Assembly (NCBI GenBank): GCA_034440575.1
Contig: JAOTOL010001604.1
Coordinates: 1,842,001-1,906,000, forward strand
Direction of reading: 5' to 3'
DNA length: 64,000 nucleotides
Source of the DNA: Imbricaverruca yamaguchii
Taxonomy: Eukaryota > Arthropoda > Thecostraca > Neoverrucidae
This document shows positions 17,793 to 29,166 of this stretch, one piece after another (within the stretch, counting starts at the first letter, position 1; every line of letters begins with the position of its first letter). Made by a program: the position numbers and the translations under genes. Under the pieces are notes generated by a model. That model was not told the DNA's origin. It was given only the letters and a program-made list of their open reading frames with translations, and ran no database searches.

Positions 17793-17929
17793 ATGAACAC
17801 AACAGAACATTGGGTTTTTTTTAAAACCAGCAATGGACTTAAACCGGTCACATCGCACGAGGCGCGGCAGGCGCGCGTCCAGCGCCATGCACCGGGGGTG
17901 CAGAGGCGGCCGGCACAGGAATCCCGCAT

Positions 17930-20080
17930 CGAGCTATATGCTACAAATTATACTTAACCACGTCCAATCCGTGAAACCCAAGCTACTGGAGCTGAATGAG
18001 CACCTACATCGCCGCAACTATGACATCATCGGGATTGCCGAGGCGGCCCAAACCACCTACGCCTAGCCGCTCCTGATTCTGTCGGGATGCCAGCTGCTCT
18101 GCCCACTGCCGGGGTACCACCTGTTGTGCCCTGATCGCCTGACAAGCGCGGGCTCGGCGGGGTGGCGCTGGCTGCCAGGGATTCAGCATGTGCGCCACAC
18201 CGCTGCACACCAACGCCAGCGCTACGCTCAACAGCAAGGTCGAGACGCTGCAGATTGTGGTGAAGGTCTGGCAGGAAGCGGCAGCCTGATGTGTGCACTG
18301 TGTCCATACGTCACGCTGCCAACTTAAGGGCGCACTTCAGCAAACAGGAGGATCAATGACAGCGTGTGTTTTTTGACCATGGGTGTTGCAAAGTGGTAAG
18401 ATGGGGCGATTTTCACCTGGATTTTAGGAAGCCGTATTGAAACCGCGTGAAAACGTTCCTGTGTGATATTATCTCGGCTATTCCCTGGATCAGGCAGTCA
18501 CTACTGACACATATTCTCCTGGTTTGATTCCAGAATGTGGAACTGCGCCTACCATGTGAAACGCTATGGCTCTGTTTTCTAATTTTAATCCTCACGCATT
18601 TGTCCGTGCGTTCATTGACCTTCCTCGCTTTCCTCTGCTGCACACTTGCTCGTCCTGTCGTCTTCGCCGGACCAACCCATATGCTCTGCACCGTGATCTC
18701 GTAGAAGCTGACTAGAGTGTTTGTTCGGCTTTTGGTGTTTGGCTCTCCTATTGTTAGTCTGAAGCGGGAGTATTCTGCCTCTATGATTTTATCGATCTTC
18801 GGCAACTCCGCTCCTATCCAAATCATGCAGCGGTGTCCATTGACACTAGAGAGTGTATGGGCCGCCGTCGAGCGGCGCTGGCGTCGCACGGACATGAGTC
18901 GGCCGAGTATGAACCGGGCAGTGCGGTCCGCTGTAAGGGTCGGCACCAGCAGCGATGTTGAGCAGCGCATCCAGGAGGACGGTAGCCGATCCGTGTGGAG
19001 GAACGCGGGTTCCACCGTGGGCAGCGGCAAGGCCAACCGCAAGAGTCAGTTCCGTCTTCCCCGTGTCGACGCGTGCTCGTTGGTGGTGGTGGTGCCGTTG
19101 CCGCTGTCGGGGCCACGGGCCGTCGTCTTCGGAGTGAATTAGTTGTCGCCCTGCGGTGAAGATGACATCAGCATCCGTATGGTACGGCTATCTTTTGACG
19201 CGGTCGGCACGATGCTTCTACATTTGGCGAACCCCAGCGTCACCCAATCTGACATTCCTACATCGCGGAAGAACTCCCTCGTCTACCCTATATTTAACAC
19301 TGGCGATCCTTCCAATCCATCCAACTGCCGTCCTCTTTCAATTCGCCCTGCCCTTGACAAGATTGTGGAGCGCGCCGTCTACTCGCAGCTCTACAGCTAC
19401 ATGTCCCGAAGCTACCTTTCCAATGCAAAGCAAATGTTTTGACTTGATAGATTACTCGAAGCTTCTCTCAAAATTAAGCCTTTACGGCATCAATTCCAGG
19501 TTTTCAGCTTGCCTCCATAATCACACCCAGAGCGTTAACCTAATTGGCAGCCTGGAGACCAATTTTCAAAGTGTCTATCATCGCTCAACAACATCCCAGT
19601 CTCCCAAGGATCAGCTCTCGGCCCCTTGCTGTACTGCATCTTCTTCAACGACATTAGTCTGTTCGCAGCAGTCACAGTATAGTAGCTCAATACGCAGATG
19701 ACACTTCAATTTTGATCAGTGGTGAAAACATGACTTACAAAATTTAGAAAACGCTGGAATAATGCCTCTTTTGACATGTGGTGTCGCCTGAATTTCCTCA
19801 AGACAAATGCTGTTAAGACTCAGCTGATGTTGATAAACTAGCAAAATCTTCGTCACGCTCCAAACTTTTCGGCAAAATGTCGCGATCGAAATTTCTCCCC
19901 AGTCTCGGAAGCAAAATATCTCGATAGCCCTGATAGCTCTGGCAGCTGGGACTCCCATGTCTCCATCATTACTAGGCCTGCTGCTTCGGTATTTTGAGCG
20001 GGCTGTCGCATCTAAGGGGAAAGGATTCTCACTGGTGGCTGAGACTAATGACCAGTCCACGAGGCCGGTTGGCGACTTGT
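17930..20080 (+). mobile_element. Decayed non-LTR retrotransposon (endonuclease and RT)
   Basis: The endonuclease start is visible as VKPKLLELNEHLHRRNYDII and GIAE (about 17970-18044), then GYHLLCPDRLTS. RT pieces follow: GEDDISIRMVRLSFDAV (from about 19152), GDPSNPSNCRPLSIRPALDK (about 19310-19368), KLLSKLSLYGINSR (about 19455-19500) and an intact YADD catalytic box in AQYADDTSILI (19692-19703). Stops and frameshifts break the frame, so the copy is inactive. The style is jockey/CR1-like. It lies directly after the I-like remnant in the same orientation. Confidence 0.8.
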
Positions 20081-20092
20081 ATATCCCCCGGT

Positions 20093-20276
20093 TTGTTTGA
20101 TTGTTTATTGATTGGTTCACGACGCACTTTTTGCACATTCACGGCTAATAGCGCCGCCCACACTGTTTCGCCGGTGGGCAGCGGGATTGGGAAATGTCCT
20201 GAGTGGCGCTAGAGTCGAACCAGGGACCTTTGGTACCTATAGCCCGACACATTAACCACTCGGCCATCCCCGCCCC
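20093..20276 (-). mobile_element. tRNA-derived SINE, copy 2, with target-site duplication
   Basis: Same family and orientation as the copy at 6523-6694: minus-strand head GGGGCGGGGATGG, A box TGGCCGAGTGG (20256-20266 on +), B box GGTTCGACTC (about 20212-20221) and the same body and 3' end. It is flanked by a perfect 13-bp direct repeat TATATCCCCCGGT (20080-20092 and 20277-20289). It is inserted at or near the 3' end of the preceding retrotransposon remnant and is therefore younger. Confidence 0.9.
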
Positions 20277-20626
20277 TATATCCCCCGGTGACGAATCGAA
20301 ATGGCATGTGGCAATTTCGGTGTTGCGTGAAACCACAATAGCCACAAGTTGACTGTGGATGACTTTAATATACGTCTGCGTCTGAGCCTGAGTAGAGGAA
20401 ACAACATACAAATGCACCAATATGTTGTTATCTAAAGCAATCAACAAACCATCCCTCCACTAACGGAAACGCATCCTAGAACTAGTGGCCGACTTCCTTG
20501 TTGCCGGTGTAGCCTCGACCAGCCCACCCGCAGTGTCCGCGGCAGCACGTACACCCCCGCTGGCGAACCAGTGGATTCAAATTCAATTAAATTCCCTCCA
20601 GAGCAAATGAAGAATTACATACGGTA

Positions 20627-20825
20627 GAGCAGCCAGGATTTTCTTACCGAGTGGGGGTGGGGGAGGGCGACCAAAAATGCGATGAGATGAAAAAAAATCT
20701 TCCGGTGGTCGTAGTGCGCCGAAAATTTAGGGTTTTGCATGGTGAAAATGTTAAATGTTCTTGTTTTATCTAGTGTATTTTGTGATGAAAAGCGGAGGGC
20801 AGCGGGCCCCGGCCCCCTTTCTAAG
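20627..20825 (+). mobile_element. hAT-like MITE, diverged copy
   Basis: The segment starts GAGCAGCCAGGATTTTCTT and ends near GGCCCCCTTTCTAAG. It shares CAGCCAGGATTTT, GCGATGA, GGTTTTGC and TTTATCTAGTGTATTTT in order with the better preserved element at 29167-29347. No clear target duplication remains here. Confidence 0.6.
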
Positions 20826-22160
20826 TCTCTGATTGCACAGCTCCATAAGTTAGGTCATTGTGAGCCAGCTACTTGCTGAGCTACCTGCTTTTATTATGTT
20901 CATGCGTCACTGGCCTCATCTTCCAGTATCGTCCCAGCCAGGAACCTTTGTGTCATATAGACTGCCTTGCTGCTGCCAGGGTAACTATCATGACCTGGCA
21001 GGGTAACTAGCATGAAAGAAGCCATTCTGAAACTGTTTCAGAAATCACCTGGTCGTAAATTTGAAAATAAAACTGTTCGCATCTCTATGAGTTGTCCCGG
21101 GTCCCACTTTACCAGAGAAGGGAGCGAGTGGAGACCGCTCAACAGAGTATAAGTGACCGAACGTCCGAATTTAATGGGAGGGGTGTACCGGCTTTAGGTT
21201 GATTCTTTCCAATCACGGTCACATTTCCTGATTTGATTGAGACATTGCACCACGGTGCCCCGTCTCATCTGCCTATTGAAAGGATCAGGGTTCCTTGCCC
21301 GTGGGCGACGTGTCCCCTCGTCCTCCGTCGTGGAGCAGTCTATGCCTCCTCCACTGCTCTGGATTCGTCACTGGATATCGTGAGACGGTAGAACGTGCAA
21401 CAGTTCCATGTTTTGTAGTCTCGTTCTTGCACAGGAATACTTCCTCTGTCTTTACTGTGGTTTTTCAGTTGATAACCAGCTGACAATTTGGGCACTTAGA
21501 AAATATGTTGGATGTTGAACGCGAAAAAAAACGTCATGCGGTTGTCAATAGATCTGAGTGCTCAGAATATACACATAAAAAGATGCAAATTAATTTATCA
21601 TGGCTGCGCCTCTGTATTTAGTTCAGTAACCAACGCCCATGCTGTAGTTCCTGGTGTGCTTTGCAAGAGACAAGTCCATCGCATGTCCACCCCTGTTCCC
21701 GATCGCCATATGTAAAACAGAGGCTGTCACTTCTGATCAATTCCCACTTCTATCTCCACACAATTCATTTCTTGCGGCGATGATATCCCTTCCACTCTCT
21801 CAGACCGACGGGGAATTTTCACCTCTTCCTGATCCTTTATTGTACATGTGCAGGAGATTCAGCACACGGGCGGCACGGGGCTAACCTGTGACGTAACGTG
21901 ATGACGTAACGTGATGACGTAACGTGTCGCCCGATGCGCCACGTCGGTCACTGGTTAACGATACGGAAGCAAGGCATGATGGGAGTAATCGATGCGTCGA
22001 GATGGCGACACCAAAAAACCAATGGTGGCGAACGTAGGGCCTCAGTGACTGAATTCAGTTCCTGTCGTATTTGAGTATTGTCTGGCTTCGGCCTCCTTTC
22101 GGCCGAGATATTTAATTGGGACATATTGGTGACGTCACTACTGCAGAAGCCCTGTCAACG
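20826..22160. other. Intergenic, mostly single-copy
   Basis: It holds a 25-bp doublet (CCTGGCAGGGTAACTA near 20995) and three tandem copies of ACGTAACGTGATG (21886-21930), each containing TGACGTAA. No gene was recognised. Confidence 0.5.
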
Positions 22161-22166
22161 GTAAGA

Positions 22167-22345
22167 AAGAGAGAGAGAGAGGGAGAGGGAGGGAGAGGGA
22201 GAGGGAGAGGGAGAGGGAGAGGGAGAGGGAGAGGGAGAGGGAGGGAGAGGGAGAGGGAGAGGGAGAGGGAGAGGGGGAGAAGGAGGGGAGGGAGAGGGAG
22301 AGGGAGAGAGAGAGAGAGGGAGAGGGAGAGAAGGGGGATTGAAAG
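22167..22345. repeat. Polypurine GAGGGA / GA tract
   Basis: About 180 bp of almost pure purine on the + strand (GAGAGGGAGAGGGA units), with mirror-symmetric stretches. Such tracts can form intramolecular triplex DNA. Confidence 0.93.
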
Positions 22346-22539
22346 AGGTGGAGAAGGAAAATTGCTGGAGCCCACTACACGAAATAATACAATTAAAACA
22401 CTGAGAGTTAAACCTTGATTGGTCGCGAACACCCGAATATTGTGACAATTGTGACTGTGGGCCCAGTCAAATCGGTTGAGCACACGCAGTGACGTCACAA
22501 ATGCTGTGTCCGTGACACAGACGTGATCGTTTGTTGCAG

Positions 22540-22623
22540 CACGTCGTGGATATCGTGGCCGCTCGCGTTCCTCTTCCAGGGCGTCCTGGACGACAGCCGC
22601 CGTATGCCGTCAGTGCCGATCAG
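22540..22623 (+). CDS. Candidate exon of an unidentified gene
   Basis: An 84-nt open segment lies between TCGTTTGTTGCAG and a full-consensus GTAAGT donor. Read as 1 + 81 + 2 bases it gives WPLAFLFQGVLDDSRRMPSV, with GC-rich third positions unlike the flanking AT-rich DNA. I do not recognise the family and found no partner exons with certainty. An internal CTTCCAG acceptor would give a shorter exon. Confidence 0.35.
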
Positions 22624-22639
22624 GTAAGTCAGGTCAGGT

Positions 22640-23380
22640 CAGGTCATCCCTGGCCCTGGCCTTGCTGACCTTAGCGCGGCCTGGGAACTGACCCTCCGAC
22701 ACTGACCTGCACCTTTGTATCAGCCCGGATCGGGGCTTCCTCTAAGCAATTTTCACGGGGTGGGATTTCTTGCTCATACCTAATTAGTAAAATATGTGCA
22801 CAATAGCAAACGCGGACGTAAGGCGGTAACGAACAAACATCGTGCTGAGAACAAAAAAAGAGCTTGCCATGCAAGAGCGCCATTCTTTGTGTCGCATTTG
22901 TTATCCATGAACCTACGTGCCGAGTATCCAAGAACAACGAAAAAGGCCGAGCAAAACACAACCTATTTTTATATTATCTTCTGGTATTACAAATGATGTA
23001 AATCCCATAGCCACTCAAAAGGTCACGGATAGTTCACGTTAACCCTGTTCGGGCTGCGTCCTCCTTCGCAACTAAGCACGGGTTTTGGTCCCTTGTTTAC
23101 GTTCGCACCGTTGCTGACGAAGCCATCAACACTACCTGCTACAGGACATGTTTATTTAAATATTTGGCAACATCAACTCATCGTGTGAGCACACTACAGC
23201 ACAGCGCACGCACCATCAGCCGGCCAGCCGCCACAGTGCATCGATGGCGTCAAATAAATAGGCATCCTCTCTCTATAGTTGTTGACTTCCTCTCGCTCGC
23301 ATGTGTCATAACCTGCACTCCTCAACGGAAAATCCACGCTGACCGTACATCAGTTTCGAAAATAATGGTTATTACACACA
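22640..23380. other. Unannotated intergenic stretch
   Basis: Starts with three overlapping AGGTC direct repeats (22627-22646). No gene or repeat was otherwise seen. Confidence 0.5.
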
Positions 23381-24600
23381 TCGAGCTGACGGAAAGGGTT
23401 CCGGAAAAGGTTCCGGGCTCCTGAAGAGGGCCGCAGTCGATGGAGAGCGCCCTCGGGAAGATTTTAAGGGCCCTGGGCTGGGTCAACGCGAAGAGCTGCC
23501 AGGTCGATGGACGGGGGGGGGGGGGGTTGGAAGGGTTCAGAGCTGACGGAGATGACACCGACACAACATATAAAGCCTCTGAGTTGAATGCGGGACCCAC
23601 GCCGAAAAAAGGGCCTCTGACCTGATGGAGTGGGCCCAAACTTTTGAAAAGGGGCCTCCGGCCTGTCGAAAAGGCCTTGGGTCGTCAAAGAGGGCTCCTG
23701 AGGTGCTGGAGTGGGCCCTAGTAGCCAGAGAGGACCTCTTACCGTCAGAAAATGCCCTTGCCCATACTGGAATGCCCATGCTAGCTGAAAAAAAAACCTT
23801 CTCGGCTGGAAAGGCACCATAAAAACTGAATAATAAACAGAGCACTGATGGCCCTGAGGTATAAACAGGGCGCTTCAGGGCCAGCTATATGGATGCCCTT
23901 GGGGTTTGAAAGGGCCGGTGGTGGATAAACATAACCCTTCCGAGTTGACGATTACTGGTAAAGGTCCATCTCAGAGCGGAAGTTCCCCCGATATGAGAGC
24001 TACACAGGGTCTGTGATGGGCCCATACAAGTAGGAGAGTACCCTGAGAGGCTTAGAGGGTCTCTGGAAGTCAAAGAAGACTGAACTGGGATTCTCCTGAG
24101 GTTTGAAGCTACCCCTAATGGATAAACGAGGTTCTCTAAGAGCCAAGATTACCTATGGGCTGGCGATTGCCGTGAGGAATACCGAGGGCCAGCCTTAGAG
24201 CACACAATGTGCTTGAAATAAAAAAAAAACTGTCGAAAAAAAGCGAGATGTCCCTTAGCAGCTTAATAAGGACCCTGGTAACTAATCGGGCCACTGACAG
24301 CTAAGAAGAGCAGATTAGGCTAACGATGGTTGAGGAAAACTGATAGCCCTCCTCAGAGCTAGAAAGTCTGTAGAAAAAGCTAGAAAGACTGTCAAGGACT
24401 GAGAATGGTCTCTAACAGCTGGAGATGGCCACTGAGTGTTAAAGAGGACTGGACTGGACTTGGATGCCAGCTGGTGGGAGTGATGACCTTGCGATGAGAA
24501 AGGTAGCCCCACGCTTTGACTGGTAGCTCTGTGGTGGAATAGGGAGCCTCATGTTCGAACTGCTAACCAGGTGATCAGACAGGCAGCCCCAAGTTCGAAC
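23380..24600. repeat. Highly degenerate ~30-bp minisatellite
   Basis: The region keeps a rhythm of about 25-32 bp around GGGCCC / GAGGGCTCCTGA-like cores followed by an A-rich stretch. Units are strongly diverged, which suggests an old array no longer homogenised. A G run of about 10 lies at 23515-23526. Confidence 0.6.
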
Positions 24601-25040
24601 TTGACTTTGCCCAGATATTTGAACAATGTTCGAACAGTTTCCTATATTAAAAATATCGCCCCTGGAACATACACATCTTGTTGAAAATAACTACTGTTGC
24701 AATTGATTGTGCGTAATTAGAAGTGGACAAGCATACAGCGATAGCTATGCCGCTTGAACAATGCCCATTTTCCAGGTTCCGTAATTGGGAAACGAAGTTA
24801 ACAATTTCTGCTGGATCGTCCGACTCCCGCTCGACATCACCATCTGGCGGTGGAGACCACAAGTAATAGTTGGATACTCGCAGTATACGCGTCGCTGCTG
24901 TTCCGCACGCTCGTACGAAACATCCATCGGCGAACAGAAAACGGCTGGCGGGTCACTTGGAGCCAGTGGGTGGGAGATACGAACTGGAGTGGCAGAAGCA
25001 CACCTACCAACATCCGTGTCTTGACTTGTGCTTTACATTT
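24600..25040 (-). other. Single-copy stretch, weak minus-strand open frame
   Basis: The minus strand is open at 24927-24745 and, in another frame, 24862-24647 (WSPPPDGDVERESDDPAEIV). Unrecognised. It could be a fragment of a transposon or an exon; support is weak. Confidence 0.25.
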
Positions 25041-25430
25041 AATTTGCGATCAATATGGCGCCGTCCTACAGACCAAATATGAATTTCACCCCACTGGTAA
25101 AACATGTACGCTACCCTACACGCCAAATATGGGCGCCGCCCCGCCGACGATATTTGGGTACTACCCTTTGGACCAAATACAGATGCTATCCTACTGACTA
25201 AATATGGACTGCACCCTACAGACCGAATGCGGACGCTTCCCCGCCGGTGATATATGTATCGTCTTCTTATATCGATATAATATATCTTATATCGTCTTTG
25301 GCCAAATACAGACTGTCTTACTCACCAGTTATGGACGACGCCGCCTTACAGAGCACATATGGACGCCACTCTACAGACCAGATATGACGCTGCCCATACT
25401 GTCCTAGAGACCAAATATGGGCAGGTGCTT
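25040..25430. repeat. Degenerate ~30-bp minisatellite (GACCAAATATGGACG)
   Basis: About twelve imperfect units are built on CCTACAGACCAAATATGGAC, heavily diverged. Confidence 0.7.
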
Positions 25431-25599
25431 GCCCACCAACTACGCCGAGCAAAACGTGCATTGCATAATTGCACGATGCGTCTTCTTGCTGTTGTTTTGC
25501 TACCGCGTTCACAAACAAACTGACAGAAATAAAAGACATCGTAATGTCGACGAGTTTCTTTCCGGCAGTAGGTGTCCATGGACTGCTGGCTTCAGAGTT

Positions 25600-25745
25600 A
25601 GAGATCTCTCACGAAGCCAAGGGGGAGGAGGTCCGAGTCCCTATTTTGAAGACATGTTTTCAGATTTGATAGGGAAAATGACAAATTAAAATTAGCAGGG
25701 TGCGAAACCATAGGGATCCAGGCCTCCGGCCCACCAGGGATTTCT
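25600..25745 (+). repeat. Interspersed repeat family A, copy 2
   Basis: Shares TCTCACGAAGC, GTCC-AGTCCCTATTTT, TTTTCAGATTTGATAGGGA, AAATTA, TTAGCAGGGTGC and AAACCA with copies at 1157 and 27985. Confidence 0.6.
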
Positions 25746-25892
25746 AGTCAGGGTTAGCTTGAAAGATCGTATTTTAATGGTGTCACAAAATAAGACTTGA
25801 CATGTCTTCTAAACATTAGTGTAGCGTTGCTGATTGATTTCTTTTCATAGGTGTCATTGCGGTACGTCGTGCCCATAATATACATACATACT

Positions 25893-26087
<195 letters not shown>

Positions 26088-26129
26088 TGAGGTTGATCAC
26101 TCAGTGACTGCATCTCGCAGATACAAAAA

Positions 26130-26655
26130 GATACCAAAGGACACCGCGTGGTTTTTTGAGACCCCGAACATTTTTGGTAGTGTTTCGGGAATTTTTAGCT
26201 TGATGGCACCATGTTTTTGGTTTCAGAGATATTTTGTGGGACCTGATGCATTTTTTTCGTGGATCCTATGTGATTTTTAAGGTCCCAGTTCGATTTTACG
26301 GGACCCGGTGCGAGTTTTGAAGTCATCGCTGCATCCATCTGGGCCCAGTGGCAAATTGTTGGGGCCCCGACGGGAACATTGTGAATTTTGCACGACTTTG
26401 GGTGGCACTGGCACGATTCGTTTCGCCCAGATCAGAATTTCCATGACGATGCTGTATTTATTTTGGACCACGAGTGCGAATTTTGTGCTGTCGGACGGAC
26501 ATTCTTAGGTCCACAACGTGGCTTTTGAGGGTCCGTGGTGAGTTTTCGTGCATTTACATGGTTTGGCGCGGATGTTTGGGGGCCCAAGGGGAGTTAGCGG
26601 GGAACCAGAGCGATTCTGGGGACTCCGGCGCACTTTCTCGAGGCCCGGGTGCAAT
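26130..26655. repeat. Degenerate ~30-bp minisatellite (GGGACC...TTTT)
   Basis: Imperfect units alternate GGGACCC / GGGGCCC cores with GAGTTTT-like blocks. Similar in style to 23380-24600 and 55020-55310. Confidence 0.6.
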
Positions 26656-26658
26656 CTT

Positions 26659-27260
26659 TTCATAAAGACATAAAGACATAAAAGATTAGTGCAACTATGA
26701 GCCACAAGGGCCCTTCTTGGTTGCACTCTGTACACTGAACCAGTTGCCCACCAAATCTGTCAATCAGCCCTCCCTGTAATACTGAAAAGCAAGCCCTCTA
26801 TTCTTATAATGATGGTCTATGCTGTTTTTAAAGATGTTCAATAGCAGCACGCTACTGACAATGTTTTCTGGCAGCTGGTTCCAGTGTTCTACTACCCTGT
26901 TGGTGAAGAAAGTTTGCCTTAACCTTGTTCTGCTGTGGTTAACTTTAATTTTGAATTTATGACCTCTAATTGCATCATTTCTGTTCAATTCATACCTTTC
27001 CCCAAGATATCCCCTCTCCAGACCATGGCCAAATGTAAAGACCTCGATGAGATCTCCTCTCAGCCTTCTATATCTAAGTGAAAACATATTCAATTTCTTC
27101 AATCTTTCCTCATATGCCAGGTTGATTATGCCATTAACCATTTTTGTAGCCCTCTTTTGTACTCTCTCTAAAAGCCAACAATCTTTTTCATAGCTAGGAG
27201 ACCAAGCTTGGATGCATTATTCCAAATGTCGCCTGACGTATGCACAGTAAAGACAGTTTT
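26659..27260 (-). mobile_element. CR1-like retrotransposon 3' end
   Basis: The minus strand from 27260 encodes the C-terminal part of a CR1/L2-type polymerase: LYCAYVRRHLE, one stop, then CIQAWSPSYEKDC and, in the 125-codon frame 27141-26764, LNMFSLRYRRLRGDLIEVF, RGHKFKI, FFTNRVVEHWNQLPENIV. It is 5'-truncated, as is usual for such insertions. The downstream end (26659-26686) carries three copies of an 8-bp tail, CATAAAGA on the + strand, the 3' microsatellite signature of CR1-type elements. Relatively little decayed. Confidence 0.88.
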
Positions 27261-27760
27261 CAGAGACACAGTTTTCAGAACCTCGGCGGGGTTCTTGGTG
27301 TCCACCATCTCTCAATGGCGGGTGGGGAAATGTCCCCTTTTCCCTCCCTCGGACACGCCACTGCTCCGAAGCGAACGAGGTCCCCAGAGGATACAATGGG
27401 CTTCCTAAAAGGGAGAAGGAGAGGTCACCGAAACGGAAGAAGCAGCCCTCGAGGTCGGAAAGGAAACCCAATGACGGGATAGAAGATCTTGAACACGGAA
27501 GAGGAGGTCCCAAGACAGAAGAAGAGGCTTCTAATACTGTACAAGGGGCCCCAAGACAGAAGAGGAGTCTTCTAAGGCGAAAAAGAGGCCGCTTAGACAG
27601 AACTCAGACCAAGACGACAGTGCATGGTCCAAGACGGGCCACCAGGTCACCTGGACGTATGGCGCGACTCCCAGGTGAAATCGGAGGCCCTGAAAAAGGG
27701 GGAAACAGGCTCCCGATTCGGGAAAAGGTCGCTTTGTAGCCCGAGGAGGCCCACGGCGAC
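27260..27760. repeat. Degenerate ~25-bp repeat (CCAAGACAGAAGAGGAG)
   Basis: Imperfect units such as GGTCCCAAGACAGAAGAAGA and GGCCCCAAGACAGAAGAGGA, best preserved at 27490-27600. Confidence 0.6.
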
Positions 27761-27984
27761 ATACGCCCTCCCACGCCCCGACTAGTGGCGCAGTCCTCGT
27801 TTAAGATTGCCTACTTATCTGAACTATGCGGCCTTATGGAACAGTGTTTCCAGCATTCCATAATAGTGAAGTAACGTGAGAAAACTCTACCTTTAGGTGG
27901 TTAACTGATATAATGCGGCAAAGTGAAGTCCTATTGAATAGTGTACACATCTGAATAGATGATTGAAACCAGGGCTGCATATTT

Positions 27985-28110
27985 CTCACGAAGCAAAGTC
28001 CAAGTCCTTATCTCCAGCACATATTTTCAGCTCGAATAGGGAAATTATAAATTAGCATTAGCAGGGTGCCAAACCAGAGGCACCAGACCTCCCCCAACCA
28101 GGATCTCGAG
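27985..28110 (+). repeat. Interspersed repeat family A, copy 3
   Basis: TTCTCACGAAGC, GTCCAAGTCCTTATCT, ATTTTCAGCTCGAATAGGGA and ATTAGCAGGGTGCCAAACCA follow the same order as the copies at 1157 and 25600. Confidence 0.6.
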
Positions 28111-28147
28111 CCACGATTGGAACGATATGTGATGCTACGTCACCCAG

Positions 28148-28260
28148 CTACTCAGCACGCATAGCTGCACGTTTGTCGCCCGACGACGCTGACAGTCGGT
28201 CGACAAGCTCCACCGTCAGAGGTGTGGTGCCGGGCAGCGTCCCGGCAGTACATGCTGCCC
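28148..28260 (-). CDS. Weak candidate terminal exon (minus strand)
   Basis: The minus strand reads TPLTVELVDRLSASSGDK and ends RAAMRAE at a stop, with a coding-like third-position GC bias. Unrecognised. The supporting splice acceptor (GGGCAG) is weak. Confidence 0.2.
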
Positions 28261-28318
28261 ATGTGCATGCTATATAGGAGCCATGCAGATCAGCACAAGC
28301 CCTGGCTCGTCCAGCATG

Positions 28319-28637
28319 ACATGCCCGTACTGGTGACATTCGAGTACGGCTCAGCATGGCATGCCCGTACTGTTGACATTCGAGTACGGCTCAGCATGGC
28401 ACGCCCGTACTGTTGACATTCGAGTACGGCTCAGCATGGCATGCCCGTACTGTTGACATTCGAGTACGGCTCAGCATGACATGCCCGTACTGTTGACATT
28501 CGAGTACGGCTCAGCATGGCATGCCCGTACTGTTGACATTCGAGTACGGCTCAGCATGACATGCCCGTACTGTTGACATTCGAGTACGGCTCAGCATGGC
28601 ATGCCCGTACTGTTGACATTTGAGTACGGCTCGGCAG
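28319..28637. repeat. 40-bp minisatellite (CGAGTACGGCTCAGCATGGC)
   Basis: Eight tandem units are built on CGAGTACGGCTCAGCATGGC and ATGCCCGTACTGTTGACATT. The array ends at CTCGGCAG, where a candidate exon begins. Confidence 0.95.
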
Positions 28638-28807
28638 CACACCGATACGTCCGCAGCATGATACACCCGCACTTGTTGCTGCCGCTGTTCGGGGGCGGGC
28701 GGCGTGGCGGCAGGGTGCCCCTATCCAGGCCAATAGGCCGTGTGTTCGCGTCGTTTGCCCGTCGCTACACTTCGGCCCCGCATGACCCGGCGGTCGGTGC
28801 GTCGTAG
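28638..28807 (+). CDS. Candidate terminal exon of an unidentified gene
   Basis: After GGCTCGGCAG the sequence is open to TAG at 28805-28807. It reads HRYVRSMIHPHLLLPLFGGG, then RPIGRVFASFARRY, and ends AVGAS. Composition changes sharply from the array to GC-rich, coding-like sequence. No family recognised; other frames are also partly open. Confidence 0.3.
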
Positions 28808-28809
28808 CC

Positions 28810-29158
28810 GCAAACAGAGCCGGCCGGTCATCTACCGTGGGCAGTCGGCCTAATGCCGCGCCCCTGGCTCCGACCGCCTCATATCGGCGGTGTTATCTCC
28901 CCGGGCACCAGTCATGCGCAGCACTCTACCCGGCTCTGACGCGAACAATGGTGTATTACGATCTTCGGACTGTGCTGAATTCAAATCCGCTTTCAATACA
29001 TAGATGTCGACGAATTGCGGCGTTGTGTAGTAGCGGGCGGTACCAAGTGCCAGCGACGAATAGTCATTAGACGGCAAAATGGAAAAAAACCGGCTGGAAG
29101 TGGCAGAGAAGAACAGCAGAAGGCGCCAAATGCAACATCAAGTAAGCTGGATGAAGAT
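28810..29158. other. Unannotated intergenic stretch
   Basis: No gene or repeat was recognised. Confidence 0.4.
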
Positions 29159-29166
29159 AATTGATG

